Positions 34,984 to 44,208 of a DNA stretch of 64,000 bases are shown one piece after another (within the stretch, counting starts at the first letter, position 1; the number at the start of each line of letters is the position of its first letter). The DNA is from Methylobacterium nodulans ORS 2060 (GTDB taxonomy: Bacteria > Pseudomonadota > Alphaproteobacteria > Rhizobiales > Beijerinckiaceae), in NCBI RefSeq assembly GCF_000022085.1, contig NC_011894.1, positions 4,703,001 through 4,767,000 of the forward strand. Direction: 5' to 3'. Position numbers and translations under genes: made by a program. The notes under the pieces are model-generated. The model was not told where the DNA came from and ran no database searches. It saw only the letters and a list, made by a program, of their open reading frames with translations.

Positions 34984-35999
34984 CAGGGCTCCTCGGGGGG
35001 ATCATAACGGATGGCGGTGCAGAGCCCGGGCGCTCCGCGGCGGAGCAGGCGCGGCAGGGAGCCGGGTAGATCCGCGAAGGCGACCTCCTCGGTGATCAGG
35101 GCATCGAAGCGAGGGTCCCCGAGGAGATCGAGGGCCTTCAGCAGGCGGCGGCGAGGGGTCCAGCGCGGGCGCCGGGCCGCCGGCAATTGTCCGACCTGGC
35201 TCGACACCAGCCGCAGCCGCCGCGGGTGGAAGAACACTCCGAGGGGAGCCGGCACGCTGTCGCTCCCATACCAGCTGAGTTCGACCACGCGGGCCTCCTC
35301 GCCCGCAAGCGCGAGGGCGGTCGCCAGGCCCTCGGCGCTGGCGCTGGTATGGAGGACGACGTCCGCCGCGCCATCCGCCTCCGGGGCCGTCCGGAAGGGC
35401 ACGCCGAGCGCCGCGGCCGGTGCGGCCCGGGAGGGGTCGCAGTCGATCAGCGTCACCTCGGCCCCGGGCAGGCGCGCGGCGAGGGCGGCCGCCAGCAGGC
35501 CGACCATACCGCCCCCGACCACCGCGATCCGGTCGCCGGGCCCGGCGCCCGAATCCCAGATCCCATTCAGGGCCGTCTCCATGGTGGCGGCCAGGATCGC
35601 GCGGCGGGGCGGCACGCAATCGGGCAGCGGAAACAGGGCCTCCGGCGTGGCGGTGAAGGCCTCCTCGTGCGGGTGGAGCGCAAAGATGAGGGGGCCGTCC
35701 GGCTCGATCCGTCCGACCGCGCAATAGCCATACTTGACCGGAAACGGGAAATCGCCCTCTTGGGCCGGCGCACGCATGCGCGCGCGGATCGGCTCCGGCA
35801 CCCTTCCCTCGAAGACGAGGCGCTCGGTGCCACGGCTGAGCGCGGACCAGAGGGTGCGGACCCGGACCTCGCCGGGGCGGAGAGAGGGCAATGTGTGGCG
35901 TCGCAACTCCGCCCGGCCCGGCGCCGTGTACCAGAGTGCGCGGGCGGACGCCGTCCCGTCCTGCTCTTCCGCGCCGCTGGATCCCGAGCGATGCTGCAC
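34983..35999 (-). CDS. MDR-family (zinc-type) dehydrogenase, first gene of the pterin-like operon
   Basis: 338 residues. The N-terminal GroES-like part (RPGEVRVRTLWSALSRGTE) and the nucleotide-binding Rossmann domain (DRIAVVGGGMVGLLAAALAA) are clear. The structural zinc Cys cluster and the catalytic Cys are missing, the usual position reading SALSRGTE, as in BchC-like and other non-zinc MDR enzymes. The start is GTG 35999 with GGGGAG five bases upstream. It overlaps the divergent opgH start by nine bases. It may reduce or oxidise a side-chain carbonyl of the operon's product. Confidence 0.8.
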   Translation of the reverse strand: MQHRSGSSGAEEQDGTASARALWYTAPGRAELRRHTLPSLRPGEVRVRTLWSALSRGTERLVFEGRVPEPIRARMRAPAQEGDFPFPVKYGYCAVGRIEPDGPLIFALHPHEEAFTATPEALFPLPDCVPPRRAILAATMETALNGIWDSGAGPGDRIAVVGGGMVGLLAAALAARLPGAEVTLIDCDPSRAAPAAALGVPFRTAPEADGAADVVLHTSASAEGLATALALAGEEARVVELSWYGSDSVPAPLGVFFHPRRLRLVSSQVGQLPAARRPRWTPRRRLLKALDLLGDPRFDALITEEVAFADLPGSLPRLLRRGAPGLCTAIRYDPPEEP

Positions 36000-37805
36000 T
36001 CTGACTCCCCGGTGCTGGCCGAAGAAGACTCGGCCACCGCCGCTCCTCTCACGACGCCGGCGGGGCTGCAACCCGTCGCGGCTTTGCGCCGCCGCCGCAT
36101 CGCCATGCTGGCCCTCAATCTGGTCAGCTGCGCCGGGTTCGCGGCGGCGCTCGCCCGGATCCTCGGCGCGGGCGGGTGGGACGCGATCGACGTCGCGCTG
36201 TTCGCCTGCTGCCTGCTCGCGCTGCCCTGGACCGTGCTCGGCTTCTGGAACGCGGTGATCGGATTCGGGCTGCTGCGGGCCGGTCCGCGGGGCCTTGCCG
36301 CAGCCGCCCCCTTCGCGGCGGCGGGAGACCGGCCCGATCCGCCGCGCCTGCGCACCGCCATCGTGATGACCCTGCGCAACGAGGAGCCGGAGCGCGCCTT
36401 CGCGCGGCTGCGCCTCGTGCAGGAGAGCCTCGACCGCACGGGCCATGGCGGGTGGTTCAGCTTCCACGTGCTGAGCGACACGGATGCTCCCGCCCTGATC
36501 GCCCGCGAGGAGGCGGCCTTCGCCGCGTGGCGCGCCGCGCTGGCGGGGGCGCGGGCCGCGCGCCTCCACTACCGGCGGCGGGCGGAGAATGCGGGCTTCA
36601 AGGCCGGCAACCTGCAGGAATTCTGCGCCCGCGCCGACGAGGAACTGATGCTGCCGCTCGATGCGGACAGCCTGATGACCGGGGAGGCGATCCTGCGGCT
36701 CGTGCGCATCGCCCAGGCTCATCCGCGGATCGGCATCCTCCAGGGCCTCGTCGTCGCAGCGCCGGCCGTGAGTCCCTTCGCACGGCTGTTCCAGTTCGGC
36801 ATGCGCCACGGGATGCGCCCCTACACCATCGCCATGGCGTGGTGGACGGGCGAGTGCGGCCCGTTCTGGGGCCACAATGCCCTCGTGCGCATCGCCCCCT
36901 TCGCGGAGCATTGCCGGCTGCCCGCCCTCGGGCCAGGAAGGCTCGGCGGGTCGATCCTCTCGCACGATCAGGTCGAGGCGGTGCTGATGCGCCGGGCCGG
37001 CTACGAGGTCCGGGTGCTGCCGGTGGAGACCGGCAGCTTCGAGGAGAATCCGCCGACGCTCCTCGATCACCTCGCCCGCGACGCGCGCTGGTGCCAGGGC
37101 AACCTGCAATATGTCCGGCTGCTGCGCCTGCCCGGCCTGCTCCCGGTCAGCCGCTTCCAGCTCGTCTGGGCGATCCTGATGTTCCTCGGTGCGCCCGCCA
37201 CCGCGCTGGCGCTGCTTCTCCTCCCGCTGCGGCTCCTCGATCTGCCGGCGGAGACGCCGACGGATCTGGCCGCTGCGCTCTATCTCGGCTGGCTCGGCCT
37301 CGTGCTCGCGCCGAAATATGCCGGCTACGCGGATGCGCTTCTCGGCGGGGCGGCGGCTCATGGGGGGCTCCCGCGCTTCCTCGCCGGCATCGTGGCCGAG
37401 ACGGTGTTCTCCTTCCTGCTCTACGGCATCGCCATGGTGCGGCTCAGCCTGTTCGTGGCCGGGCTCCTGGTCGACCGCCGGGTCACCTGGGCAGGGCAGC
37501 GGCGGCAGGCGGCGGGCCTGTCGGTCCTCGCTGCCTGCCGGGGGCTGCCGGACGTGGTGCTGTTCGGCACCGCCCTGTGCGGGGGGCTCGCGCTTCTCGC
37601 GCCCGGTCTGCTGCCATGGCTGTGGCCGCTCCTTCTGGGGCCGCTCGCGGCGATCCCCCTCGCGGTCCTCACCGCCTCGCCGCGCCTCGGCCTCTGGATG
37701 GCCCGCCACCGGCTCTGCGCCGTCCCGGAGGAGATCGGACCTGTGCCCGAGATCCAGGCGATGCGGGCTGGCTCGGATCCTGCTCTCGTCGGACGCCCGA
37801 CCTAA
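35991..37805 (+). CDS. opgH: Glucans biosynthesis glucosyltransferase H (short alphaproteobacterial type)
   Basis: Inner-membrane GT2 enzyme that polymerises the beta-1,2 backbone of osmoregulated periplasmic glucans. 604 residues: two N-terminal helices, a cytosolic GT2 domain (IVMTLRNEEPERAF; DADSLMTGE, the DxD-like site; TGECGPFWGHNALV; ARDARWCQGNLQ, the QxxRW-type motif written RWCQGN), then about six C-terminal membrane helices. E. coli OpgH is near 850 residues, but shorter forms are normal in Rhodobacter-like species. No opgG partner is adjacent. The ribosome site at ATG 35991 is weak. Confidence 0.85.
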   Translation: MLHSDSPVLAEEDSATAAPLTTPAGLQPVAALRRRRIAMLALNLVSCAGFAAALARILGAGGWDAIDVALFACCLLALPWTVLGFWNAVIGFGLLRAGPRGLAAAAPFAAAGDRPDPPRLRTAIVMTLRNEEPERAFARLRLVQESLDRTGHGGWFSFHVLSDTDAPALIAREEAAFAAWRAALAGARAARLHYRRRAENAGFKAGNLQEFCARADEELMLPLDADSLMTGEAILRLVRIAQAHPRIGILQGLVVAAPAVSPFARLFQFGMRHGMRPYTIAMAWWTGECGPFWGHNALVRIAPFAEHCRLPALGPGRLGGSILSHDQVEAVLMRRAGYEVRVLPVETGSFEENPPTLLDHLARDARWCQGNLQYVRLLRLPGLLPVSRFQLVWAILMFLGAPATALALLLLPLRLLDLPAETPTDLAAALYLGWLGLVLAPKYAGYADALLGGAAAHGGLPRFLAGIVAETVFSFLLYGIAMVRLSLFVAGLLVDRRVTWAGQRRQAAGLSVLAACRGLPDVVLFGTALCGGLALLAPGLLPWLWPLLLGPLAAIPLAVLTASPRLGLWMARHRLCAVPEEIGPVPEIQAMRAGSDPALVGRPT

Positions 37806-37832
37806 ACAGACCCTGACCTACCTGGAAGCCGC

Positions 37833-37927
37833 CCAGCACCTCAGCATGAGGGCTGGTGGGGCTGCCATCGGGGCCTTGCGGCCGGGTTCATCCGTCAGGG
37901 GCGGCCAAGGCCGGTGGCAACTGACGC
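37833..37927 (+). repeat. Dispersed intergenic repeat, hairpin-less copy
   Basis: CAGCACCTCAGCATGAGGG at its start and the following ~75 bases match 9348-9448 with scattered differences. Both copies are preceded by TGGAAGCCGCC. The 207-bp inverted-repeat block is present only at the 9.2-kb locus. Lies between opgH and gor. Confidence 0.7.
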
Positions 37928-37996
37928 GGGGCCGGTTCGCCGCATTCCCAACCAGGATGGCAAGCAGACGCGTGTCGCTGCGGGCTGCTGCCGGCG

Positions 37997-39397
37997 CTAC
38001 CCCACGCCCACCGGCTGTTTCACGGCGAGCGGCGTGCGCAGCGTGACCAGCTCCTCGCCGGCCGTCGGGTGGACCGCGATGGTGCGGTCGAAATCCGCCT
38101 TGGTGGCGCCCATCGTCACCGCGATCGCCACCGCCTGGATGATCTCGCCCGCGTCGTGGCCGAGGACGTGCACGCCCACCACCCGGTCGCTCTCGCGCGC
38201 CACCACGACCTTCATCAGGATGCGGTCCTCGCGTCCCGAGAGCGTCGCCTTCATGGGGCGGAAGCGCGCCTCGTAGACGTCGATGTCGCCGTAGAGCGCG
38301 CGGGCCACGTCCTCGTTGTGGCCGATGACGCCGATCTCCGGCGTCGAGAACACCGCGGTGGCGATCAGATCGTGGTCGACCGCCCAGGGCTTGCCGCCGA
38401 AGACCGTGTCGGCGAAGGCGTGGCCCTCGCGGATGGCGATCGGCGTGAGGGCGGCCCGGTTCGTCACGTCGCCCACCGCGAAGATCGTGGGCACCGCGGT
38501 CTGCGAGAAGCGGTCGACCGGGATCGCGCCGGCCGTGTCGAGGGTGATGCCGACCTTCTCCAGTCCGAGTCCCTGCACGTTCGGGCGCCGGCCCGTCGCC
38601 ACCAGCACCTGATCGACCAGGAGGTCCGTTCCGTCGCTGAGGGTTGCCAGGATGGCGCCGTCCCGCCGGTCGAGGCGTTCGATGGTGCGGTTGAGCCGCA
38701 GGTCCATGCGGCGCGCATAGGCGGCGCCGAGGGCATCCCGGATCTCGTCGTCGAAGCCGCGCAGGAGCCGGTCGCCCCGGTGGAGCAGGGTGGTGCGGCT
38801 GCCGAGGGCGGCGAAGATTCCGGCGAATTCCACCGCGATGTAGCCGCCGCCGACGATCAGGATGCGCTCGGGCTGGCGCTCGAGCTCGAACACCTCGTTC
38901 GAGGTGATGCCGAGCTCTCCCCCGGGAATCGCCGGCTCCTTGACCGGATGCGCGCCCACCGCGATCAGGATGAAACGGGCGCGGACCGTCTTGCCCGAGC
39001 GCACGAGGCGCACCGTGTGGGCGTCCTCGATGACGGCGCGATCGGCCACCAGGTCGACGCCGGCGCGCATCAGGTTGGTGGTGTAGATTCCCTCGAGCCG
39101 CGTCACCTCGGCATCGCGGTTGCGCTTGAGCGTCGCCCAGTCGAAACGCGGGGATTCGACGCTCCAGCCGAAACCGGCCGCGTCCTCGAACTCGTCGGCG
39201 AAGCGGCCCGCATAGACCATCAGCTTCTTGGGCACGCAGCCGCGGATGACGCAGGTGCCCCCGACCCGGTACTCCTCGGCGAGCTTGACCGTCGCGCCGT
39301 AGCTCGAGGCGATCCGGGCCGCGCGCACGCCGCCGGAGCCGCCCCCGATCACGAAGAGGTCGACGTCGAAATCGTCCGTGGCGGCTCCGTTGCCCAT
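37997..39397 (-). CDS. gor: Glutathione-disulfide reductase
   Basis: FAD/NADPH flavoenzyme that keeps glutathione reduced, 466 residues. The FAD site is DLFVIGGGSGGVRAARIA, the redox disulfide is GGTCVIRGCVPKKL near residue 50, the NADPH site is RILIVGGGYIAVEFAGIF, and the interface catalytic pair is AVHPTAGEELVT (HPTxxEE). YAGRFADEF and lack of a mercury-reductase-type extension separate it from lipoamide dehydrogenase. Its start lies inside the tail of the upstream O-antigen-ligase-like gene (49-base overlap). Confidence 0.94.
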   Translation of the reverse strand: MGNGAATDDFDVDLFVIGGGSGGVRAARIASSYGATVKLAEEYRVGGTCVIRGCVPKKLMVYAGRFADEFEDAAGFGWSVESPRFDWATLKRNRDAEVTRLEGIYTTNLMRAGVDLVADRAVIEDAHTVRLVRSGKTVRARFILIAVGAHPVKEPAIPGGELGITSNEVFELERQPERILIVGGGYIAVEFAGIFAALGSRTTLLHRGDRLLRGFDDEIRDALGAAYARRMDLRLNRTIERLDRRDGAILATLSDGTDLLVDQVLVATGRRPNVQGLGLEKVGITLDTAGAIPVDRFSQTAVPTIFAVGDVTNRAALTPIAIREGHAFADTVFGGKPWAVDHDLIATAVFSTPEIGVIGHNEDVARALYGDIDVYEARFRPMKATLSGREDRILMKVVVARESDRVVGVHVLGHDAGEIIQAVAIAVTMGATKADFDRTIAVHPTAGEELVTLRTPLAVKQPVGVG

Positions 39398-40641
39398 GGT
39401 GCGTCTCCTTGGCCCTTGGCACTATGGCGCATGGCGCGCAGCCACGCGACGAGGGCGCCGAGCCCCGCGATCCACCATCCCTGCCACGCCCCGTGCCCCA
39501 CGAAGGCGATGCCCGCCGCGGCCGCCATGGCGGCGAGCGCCGCGGCGCAGTCGGGCTTGGGCCAGGCCGAGAGCGCGCGCAGCGTCAGCAGCAGCACGAT
39601 GGCGGCAAGCGCCGCGCCCACGATGCCGAGCTCGGCCCAGACCTGCAGGAAGCTGTTATGCGGGTGACCGGCGGTGAGCATGGGGCGCATCTCCGGGTCG
39701 AGCCGCCGGGCCACCGGCAGCGCGTCGAACCGGGCGCTCGTTCCGAAGCCGGTCCCGCGCCAGGGATCCGCCGCCACCGCCGCGCCGAAGCTCTGGGCGA
39801 TCACCACCCGCTCCCGGGTGTTGCTGGCCGCCATCTCCGCGTGCAGCCTGGGCGGCATGACGGCGGCGAGGACATCGCCTTCGAGCGGTGCAAGGGCGAG
39901 GGCGCCCATCAGGCCGAGGCCCGCAAGCGCCACCATCGCCCGCTGCGGCAGCAGCCGCGCCAGCCCGTAGGTGGCGGCGGCCACGATCGCGGCGAGGGCG
40001 GAGGCGCCGCTCGCCGAGAACCACGCCGCCGCGCCGGCAGCGGCGGCGGCGAGAAGGGCGAGGAGGGGGCTGCCGCGCCGCGCCAGCAGGACCGCGACCG
40101 GACCTGAGAGCAGCACGATCAGTTCGAGCGGCCGGTTGTAGACATAGTCGAAGGCGCGCTCGTGCAGGAGTCGCCGCACCGCGACGTCGGTCGCGAGATC
40201 GATCTCGATGAACAGGCAGGTCGCCAGAAGCAGCCAGCCGGCGGGACGCAGGACCGGCCCGAGATGCGGGGGCGCCAGCCGCGCGACCAGGAAACCCGCG
40301 AGCAGCGTCGGGAGGAATTCGGAGGCATGGCGCAGCGACAGGGCCGGAAGCGGACTCCACGCGACGCTCACCGCGCACCAGCCCAGGAAGGCCAGGGCCG
40401 CGAGGCCGAGCGGCGTGGCGAGCGGCTCCGCAAGGCGCTCGGTCGCCGTCCGCCAGCCCTCCGCCGCGACGGCGGCGGCCAGGAACAGGAGGGCGGCCAA
40501 GCCCACCACGACCGGGCTCGACCGGTTCGCCGCCGCCATCACGGCGGGCAGGGCCGCCAGGAGCATGGCCGCGAAACCGGCAAGGCGCGCGGCGATCGGC
40601 GGCCCGGCCTCCGCCTGGGCCGTGGGAGCGGCGGCGCGCAT
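39349..40641 (-). CDS. O-antigen ligase / Wzy-like polymerase family membrane protein
   Basis: 430 residues with about 11-12 transmembrane helices. A large periplasmic loop carries the Wzy_C-type segment MLTAGHPHNSFLQVWAELGIVG, in which the HNxxLxxxxxxG pattern is characteristic of O-antigen ligases and polymerases. It would join or polymerise a surface polysaccharide. ATG 40641 is preferred; an upstream in-frame extension has no homology. No other polysaccharide genes surround it apart from opgH and the GT-C-like gene elsewhere. Confidence 0.72.
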   Translation of the reverse strand: MRAAAPTAQAEAGPPIAARLAGFAAMLLAALPAVMAAANRSSPVVVGLAALLFLAAAVAAEGWRTATERLAEPLATPLGLAALAFLGWCAVSVAWSPLPALSLRHASEFLPTLLAGFLVARLAPPHLGPVLRPAGWLLLATCLFIEIDLATDVAVRRLLHERAFDYVYNRPLELIVLLSGPVAVLLARRGSPLLALLAAAAAGAAAWFSASGASALAAIVAAATYGLARLLPQRAMVALAGLGLMGALALAPLEGDVLAAVMPPRLHAEMAASNTRERVVIAQSFGAAVAADPWRGTGFGTSARFDALPVARRLDPEMRPMLTAGHPHNSFLQVWAELGIVGAALAAIVLLLTLRALSAWPKPDCAAALAAMAAAAGIAFVGHGAWQGWWIAGLGALVAWLRAMRHSAKGQGDAPWATEPPRTISTSTSS

Positions 40642-40645
40642 CGCG

Positions 40646-41188
40646 CTACTGCATCTGGTGGCCGCGCTTGCCCATCTCGGCGCGGACCCGGACCATGACG
40701 TATTCGGAGACATCCTGCGTCCAGGACTGCATCGCCTGGACCATGTCGTCGAGCACCTGAGGCTGGGTTTCGACGTAGCGCTTGCCGGCGGTCGAGCGGA
40801 AGAAGATCGCGATCTCGCGCAGCTCCGCCTCGCTCAGCTTCGCGGCGTAGATGCGCGACGCCGTGTCGATCATCTTCTGCTTCTGCAGCTCCAGCTCGGG
40901 CTGGAGCTTCTCGATGACGTCGTCGAGATCCTTGGTCAGTTCGGGGCGGGTGACGGCGGCCTGTTTGATCTGATCGCCGAAGACCGGGATGATCGAGTCG
41001 AAGGAGCGGGCGATGCCGGAATTCAGCATCACCTCCTTGGCGAGCGCGAGGTGGCTCGGCGTGATGGCGGGCGCCGGGGCCGCGGGGGCAGCCGGAGCGG
41101 CGGCGGGCGCCTTCTGGGCTGCGGCCGGGGCGGCCGCCAGAACGGCGGCGAGGAGGCCCGCGAGGAGGGGCGCAGGACACGAGGGCAT
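40646..41188 (-). CDS. Exported DUF2059 protein
   Basis: 180 residues: a signal peptide (PLLAGLLAAVLAAAPAAAQ), a Pro/Ala linker and a helical DUF2059 domain (KLSEAELREIAIFFRSTAGKRYVE split across residues ~118-142, then SEYVMVRVRAEM). The family is periplasmic and of unknown function. It ends 4 bases before the O-antigen-ligase-like start, so they are likely one operon. Confidence 0.8.
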   Translation of the reverse strand: MPSCPAPLLAGLLAAVLAAAPAAAQKAPAAAPAAPAAPAPAITPSHLALAKEVMLNSGIARSFDSIIPVFGDQIKQAAVTRPELTKDLDDVIEKLQPELELQKQKMIDTASRIYAAKLSEAELREIAIFFRSTAGKRYVETQPQVLDDMVQAMQSWTQDVSEYVMVRVRAEMGKRGHQMQ

Positions 41189-41284
41189 GGACAGGCTCCG
41201 ATGAGAGGCGCCGCCGGTCTCAGGGGCGATGGCGGCGCGTAAAGAGGAGAACCCCGCGGCCGTGACATCGCGGGAGCGCGGCTT

Positions 41285-41992
41285 CTAGACCGCGCCGAGG
41301 GTGAGGAGACGGATGGCGCCGGCCTCCTCGGCGGCCAGGATGGCGCCGGTGCACAGGCCGAGGAACAGCCCGTGCTCGACCACGCCGGGCACCGCCGCAA
41401 GCGCCGCCGCGAGGGCGTCCGGGTCCGGGATGCGACCGAGATGCGCATCGAGAATCAGGTGGGCGCCGTCGGTCCGGAACGGCGCAAAGTCGCGGCCGGT
41501 GCGCAGAGTGAGCTCGCCCGCGCAGCCCGTCCGCGTCAGCGCGGCCGCGATCGCGCGGCGCGTCGCGCCGAGGCCGAAGGGCACCACCTCGATCGGCAAC
41601 GGAAACCGGCCGAGCGTGGCGACCTGCTTGCTGCCGTCGGCGATCACGACCATCCGGCGACTGGCCGCCGCCACGATCTTCTCGCGCAGGAGCGCACCGC
41701 CGCCGCCCTTGATGAGACGGAGCGATCCGTCGATCTCGTCGGCGCCGTCGACGGTGAGGTCGAGCTCCGGCGTCTCGTCGAGCGTCGTCAGCGGGATGCC
41801 GGCGGCGGCGGCGGCGCGGTGCGTCGCCTCGGAGGTCGGCACGCCGACCACGGAGAGGCCGCTCCGCACCCGTGCGCCGAGCAGCTCCACGAACTGGGCC
41901 GCGGTCGAGCCGGTGCCGATCCCGAGCCGCATGCCGTCCTGGACGAGGTCGACGGCACGGGCGGCGGCGGCGCGCTTGAGGTCGGCGCTCAC
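41285..41992 (-). CDS. rpiA: Ribose-5-phosphate isomerase A
   Basis: Interconverts ribose-5-phosphate and ribulose-5-phosphate (pentose phosphate pathway). 235 residues with all RpiA blocks: [18 protein letters not shown] (phosphate loop), [30 protein letters not shown] and [11 protein letters not shown], including the catalytic Glu region [13 protein letters not shown] 41992. It lies about 100 bases upstream of the DUF2059 gene on the same strand. Confidence 0.95.
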   Translation of the reverse strand: MSADLKRAAAARAVDLVQDGMRLGIGTGSTAAQFVELLGARVRSGLSVVGVPTSEATHRAAAAAGIPLTTLDETPELDLTVDGADEIDGSLRLIKGGGGALLREKIVAAASRRMVVIADGSKQVATLGRFPLPIEVVPFGLGATRRAIAAALTRTGCAGELTLRTGRDFAPFRTDGAHLILDAHLGRIPDPDALAAALAAVPGVVEHGLFLGLCTGAILAAEEAGAIRLLTLGAV

Positions 41993-42144
41993 GCTGGAAC
42001 TCCGGCTGGGCAGGGAAGCGGGAAGGCGGGCAGCATGGGGCGGTGTCCCTGACGGTCCGGTGCCCGCGGCGCATGGCTAAAGCGGGCCAGCACGCCCCTA
42101 GCATGCGCGCCCGCTGCCGGGGAAGCGCCGGCGCGACCCGTGCG

Positions 42145-42582
42145 TCAGGGGCGCGCGGGCTGAGGCGTCACGACATTGCCGGTGGTCCGTGCGGCGGGCG
42201 CATCGCTCCCGGCGCTCGCCTGCGGGGTGCAGACCACGACTTCGTCGAGGACGTAGCAGATGCTCATGGCGCCGGTGCGGTGGTTCACCCGGAACACGCC
42301 GGCCTCCCGCAGGTGGCGCGAGGCGACGAGGCCGTATTCGGAGGGAGCCTGGGGGCCGGCGCCCTCGCCGGGCCCGAAGCACAGGGTCGTGCCGATGGTG
42401 TTCTCCTGCAGCCCGTACTGGCAGGACGTGACCTCGCCCGTGACCTTGTCGACCCGGTAGACGCGGTTGAGGTCGGCCTGCGGGGCCGGAACGAACTCGT
42501 AGGATCCGGCAGCCGCCGGCAATCCGGCTCCCAGCAGGGCCAGCGCCGCGAGGCCGCCCCGATATCTCGTTTTCCCGCCCAT
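42145..42582 (-). CDS. Small exported hypothetical protein
   Basis: 145 residues, no recognised family. A signal peptide (LAALALLGAGLPAAAGS) precedes a mature part with four cysteines and two similar blocks: YRVDKVTGEVTSCQYG and FRVNHRTGAMSICYV. This suggests an internal repeat of about 50 residues, each ending in a V-x-KxTG-x-xxxC hairpin. Probably periplasmic. Confidence 0.65.
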   Translation of the reverse strand: MGGKTRYRGGLAALALLGAGLPAAAGSYEFVPAPQADLNRVYRVDKVTGEVTSCQYGLQENTIGTTLCFGPGEGAGPQAPSEYGLVASRHLREAGVFRVNHRTGAMSICYVLDEVVVCTPQASAGSDAPAARTTGNVVTPQPARP

Positions 42583-42859
42583 GGCACCGCTCCCTGAGCC
42601 CCGTTGCCGCCCCGGCGGGCGCCGGGCCGGACTTCCCGGGGATGTTCTACCGGCTTTTGGCTGGTGCGAGCCTTGCACGCCGATGGAGGCTGGCCCGGCG
42701 CCGGTTGCAGAGCTAAGCCCGAGCGCTTTCTGATGTCGGCGCACTCGAAACGTGCTTTAAGCGCGCCGCGGACCCGCCCCACAGGGGGCGGGAGCGCCCA
42801 ACGAAGAACGCGGGCCCACGGGCCCGGTCGGGCCCGTTCGAGGGCCAGGAGAGGACGCC

Positions 42860-43879
42860 ATGACTTCGATCTCGCGCCGCCGTGCGCTCCAGCTCTCTCT
42901 TGCCGGCGCCGTCGCGGCGCCCGCCGTGCTGCGGATCAGCACCGCTCAGGGGGCGGAGTTCAGCCTCAAGGCAGCCAACAACAGCCCGGTCAACCACCCG
43001 CTCACCATCTACATGGTCAAGGCCGCCGACGCGATCCGCGAGGAGACCGGCGGCAAGGTCGACATCAAGGTGTTTCCGAACAACCAGCTCGGCGGCGACA
43101 CCGATATGCTGAGCCAGCTGCGCTCGGGCGCCCTCGAGTTCTTCACGCTCTCGCCTCTGATCCTCGCCACCCTGGTCCCGGCTGCGGCCATCAGCGGCAT
43201 CGGCTTCGCGTGGTCGTCCTACGACAAGCTCTGGCCGGCCATGGACGGGGAACTCGGCGCCCATGTGCGCGACAAGATCGGCAAGGCGGGGCTGTTTGCC
43301 TTCGATCGGATCTGGGAGAACGGCTTCCGCCAGACGACCTCGTCGACCCGCCCGATCCTGACGCCGGACGACTTCAAGGGCTTCAAGATCCGGGTGCCTC
43401 CGAGCCCGCTCTGGACCTCGATGTTCAAGGCCTTCGACGCCGCCCCGATGACCATCAACTTCGCGGAAGTGTACTCGGCGTTGCAGACCCGGATCGCGGA
43501 GGGCCAGGAGAACCCGCTCGCGCTGATCGAGGCGGCCAAGCTCTACGAGGTGCAGAAGCACCTCTCGAAGACCAACCACATGTGGGACGGCTTCTGGCTG
43601 CTCGCCAACGGCAAGATCTGGCGCGGGCTCCCCGAGGACGTGCGCACCGTCGTCGCCAAGCATTTCAACACGCAGGCCGTGGCCCAGCGCGAGGAGACGG
43701 CGCGGCGCAACATCTCGACGGAGAAGGACCTCACTGCGCGCGGCCTCATCTTCCACGACGTCGACACCAAGGCCTTCCAGGCCAAGCTGCAGGCGGCTGG
43801 CTTCTACAAGGAGTGGAAGGGCAAGTTCGGCGACGACGCCTGGGCGCTGCTCGAGAAGCATACCGGCCCGATCGCCTGA
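42860..43879 (+). CDS. TRAP transporter solute-binding protein, DctP family
   Basis: Periplasmic receptor, 339 residues. A Tat-type signal (SRRRALQLSLAGAVAAPAVL) is followed by the DctP fold: KVDIKVFPNNQLGGDTDMLSQL, FKGFKIRVPPSPLW (with the carboxylate-binding Arg) and EGQENPLALIEAAKLYEVQ. The DctQ and DctM membrane subunits are not in the window neighbourhood, so this is an orphan receptor gene. Ligand unknown, probably an organic acid. Confidence 0.88.
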   Translation: MTSISRRRALQLSLAGAVAAPAVLRISTAQGAEFSLKAANNSPVNHPLTIYMVKAADAIREETGGKVDIKVFPNNQLGGDTDMLSQLRSGALEFFTLSPLILATLVPAAAISGIGFAWSSYDKLWPAMDGELGAHVRDKIGKAGLFAFDRIWENGFRQTTSSTRPILTPDDFKGFKIRVPPSPLWTSMFKAFDAAPMTINFAEVYSALQTRIAEGQENPLALIEAAKLYEVQKHLSKTNHMWDGFWLLANGKIWRGLPEDVRTVVAKHFNTQAVAQREETARRNISTEKDLTARGLIFHDVDTKAFQAKLQAAGFYKEWKGKFGDDAWALLEKHTGPIA

Positions 43880-43943
43880 GGGGATCAGGGCCGGGTCTTC
43901 TGGCGAGTGCTGCGGGCAGGACAGGCCAGAGGCGCCGGCCGGA

Positions 43944-43984
43944 GCGACGGGGCTCCTGACAGAGAACATTAGGAGCCCCGTCGC
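43944..43984 (+). terminator. Strong hairpin downstream of the TRAP receptor gene
   Basis: A perfect 14-bp stem (43944-43957 with 43971-43984) around a 13-base AT-rich loop, 65 bases after the stop codon. Confidence 0.65.
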
Positions 43985-44208
43985 GTTCCGACCCGTACAC
44001 AGGTGAATCCTGGCCGCAGAAATTCCTTTCGCGCCGCAGCGGCGGCAAAGGCGCCCGCGGGAGGATCGTTTTTCCGTCCTGCGCCGAAGATCAGCGCAGG
44101 GCCGGGCGGCGCGGCATGCGGTCATCCCGCCCGATCGTGCCGCGAGGACCGGGCATCGGGCAGTCGAAACCGGCGCGACACGGAACTGGAACTGAGCCGA
44201 GGCTTGCC

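Noticed and set aside
35187..35990. Upstream extension of the OpgH frame through the MDR dehydrogenase gene
   Set aside because: It is antisense to a gene with a clear Rossmann motif and has no OpgH-like sequence.
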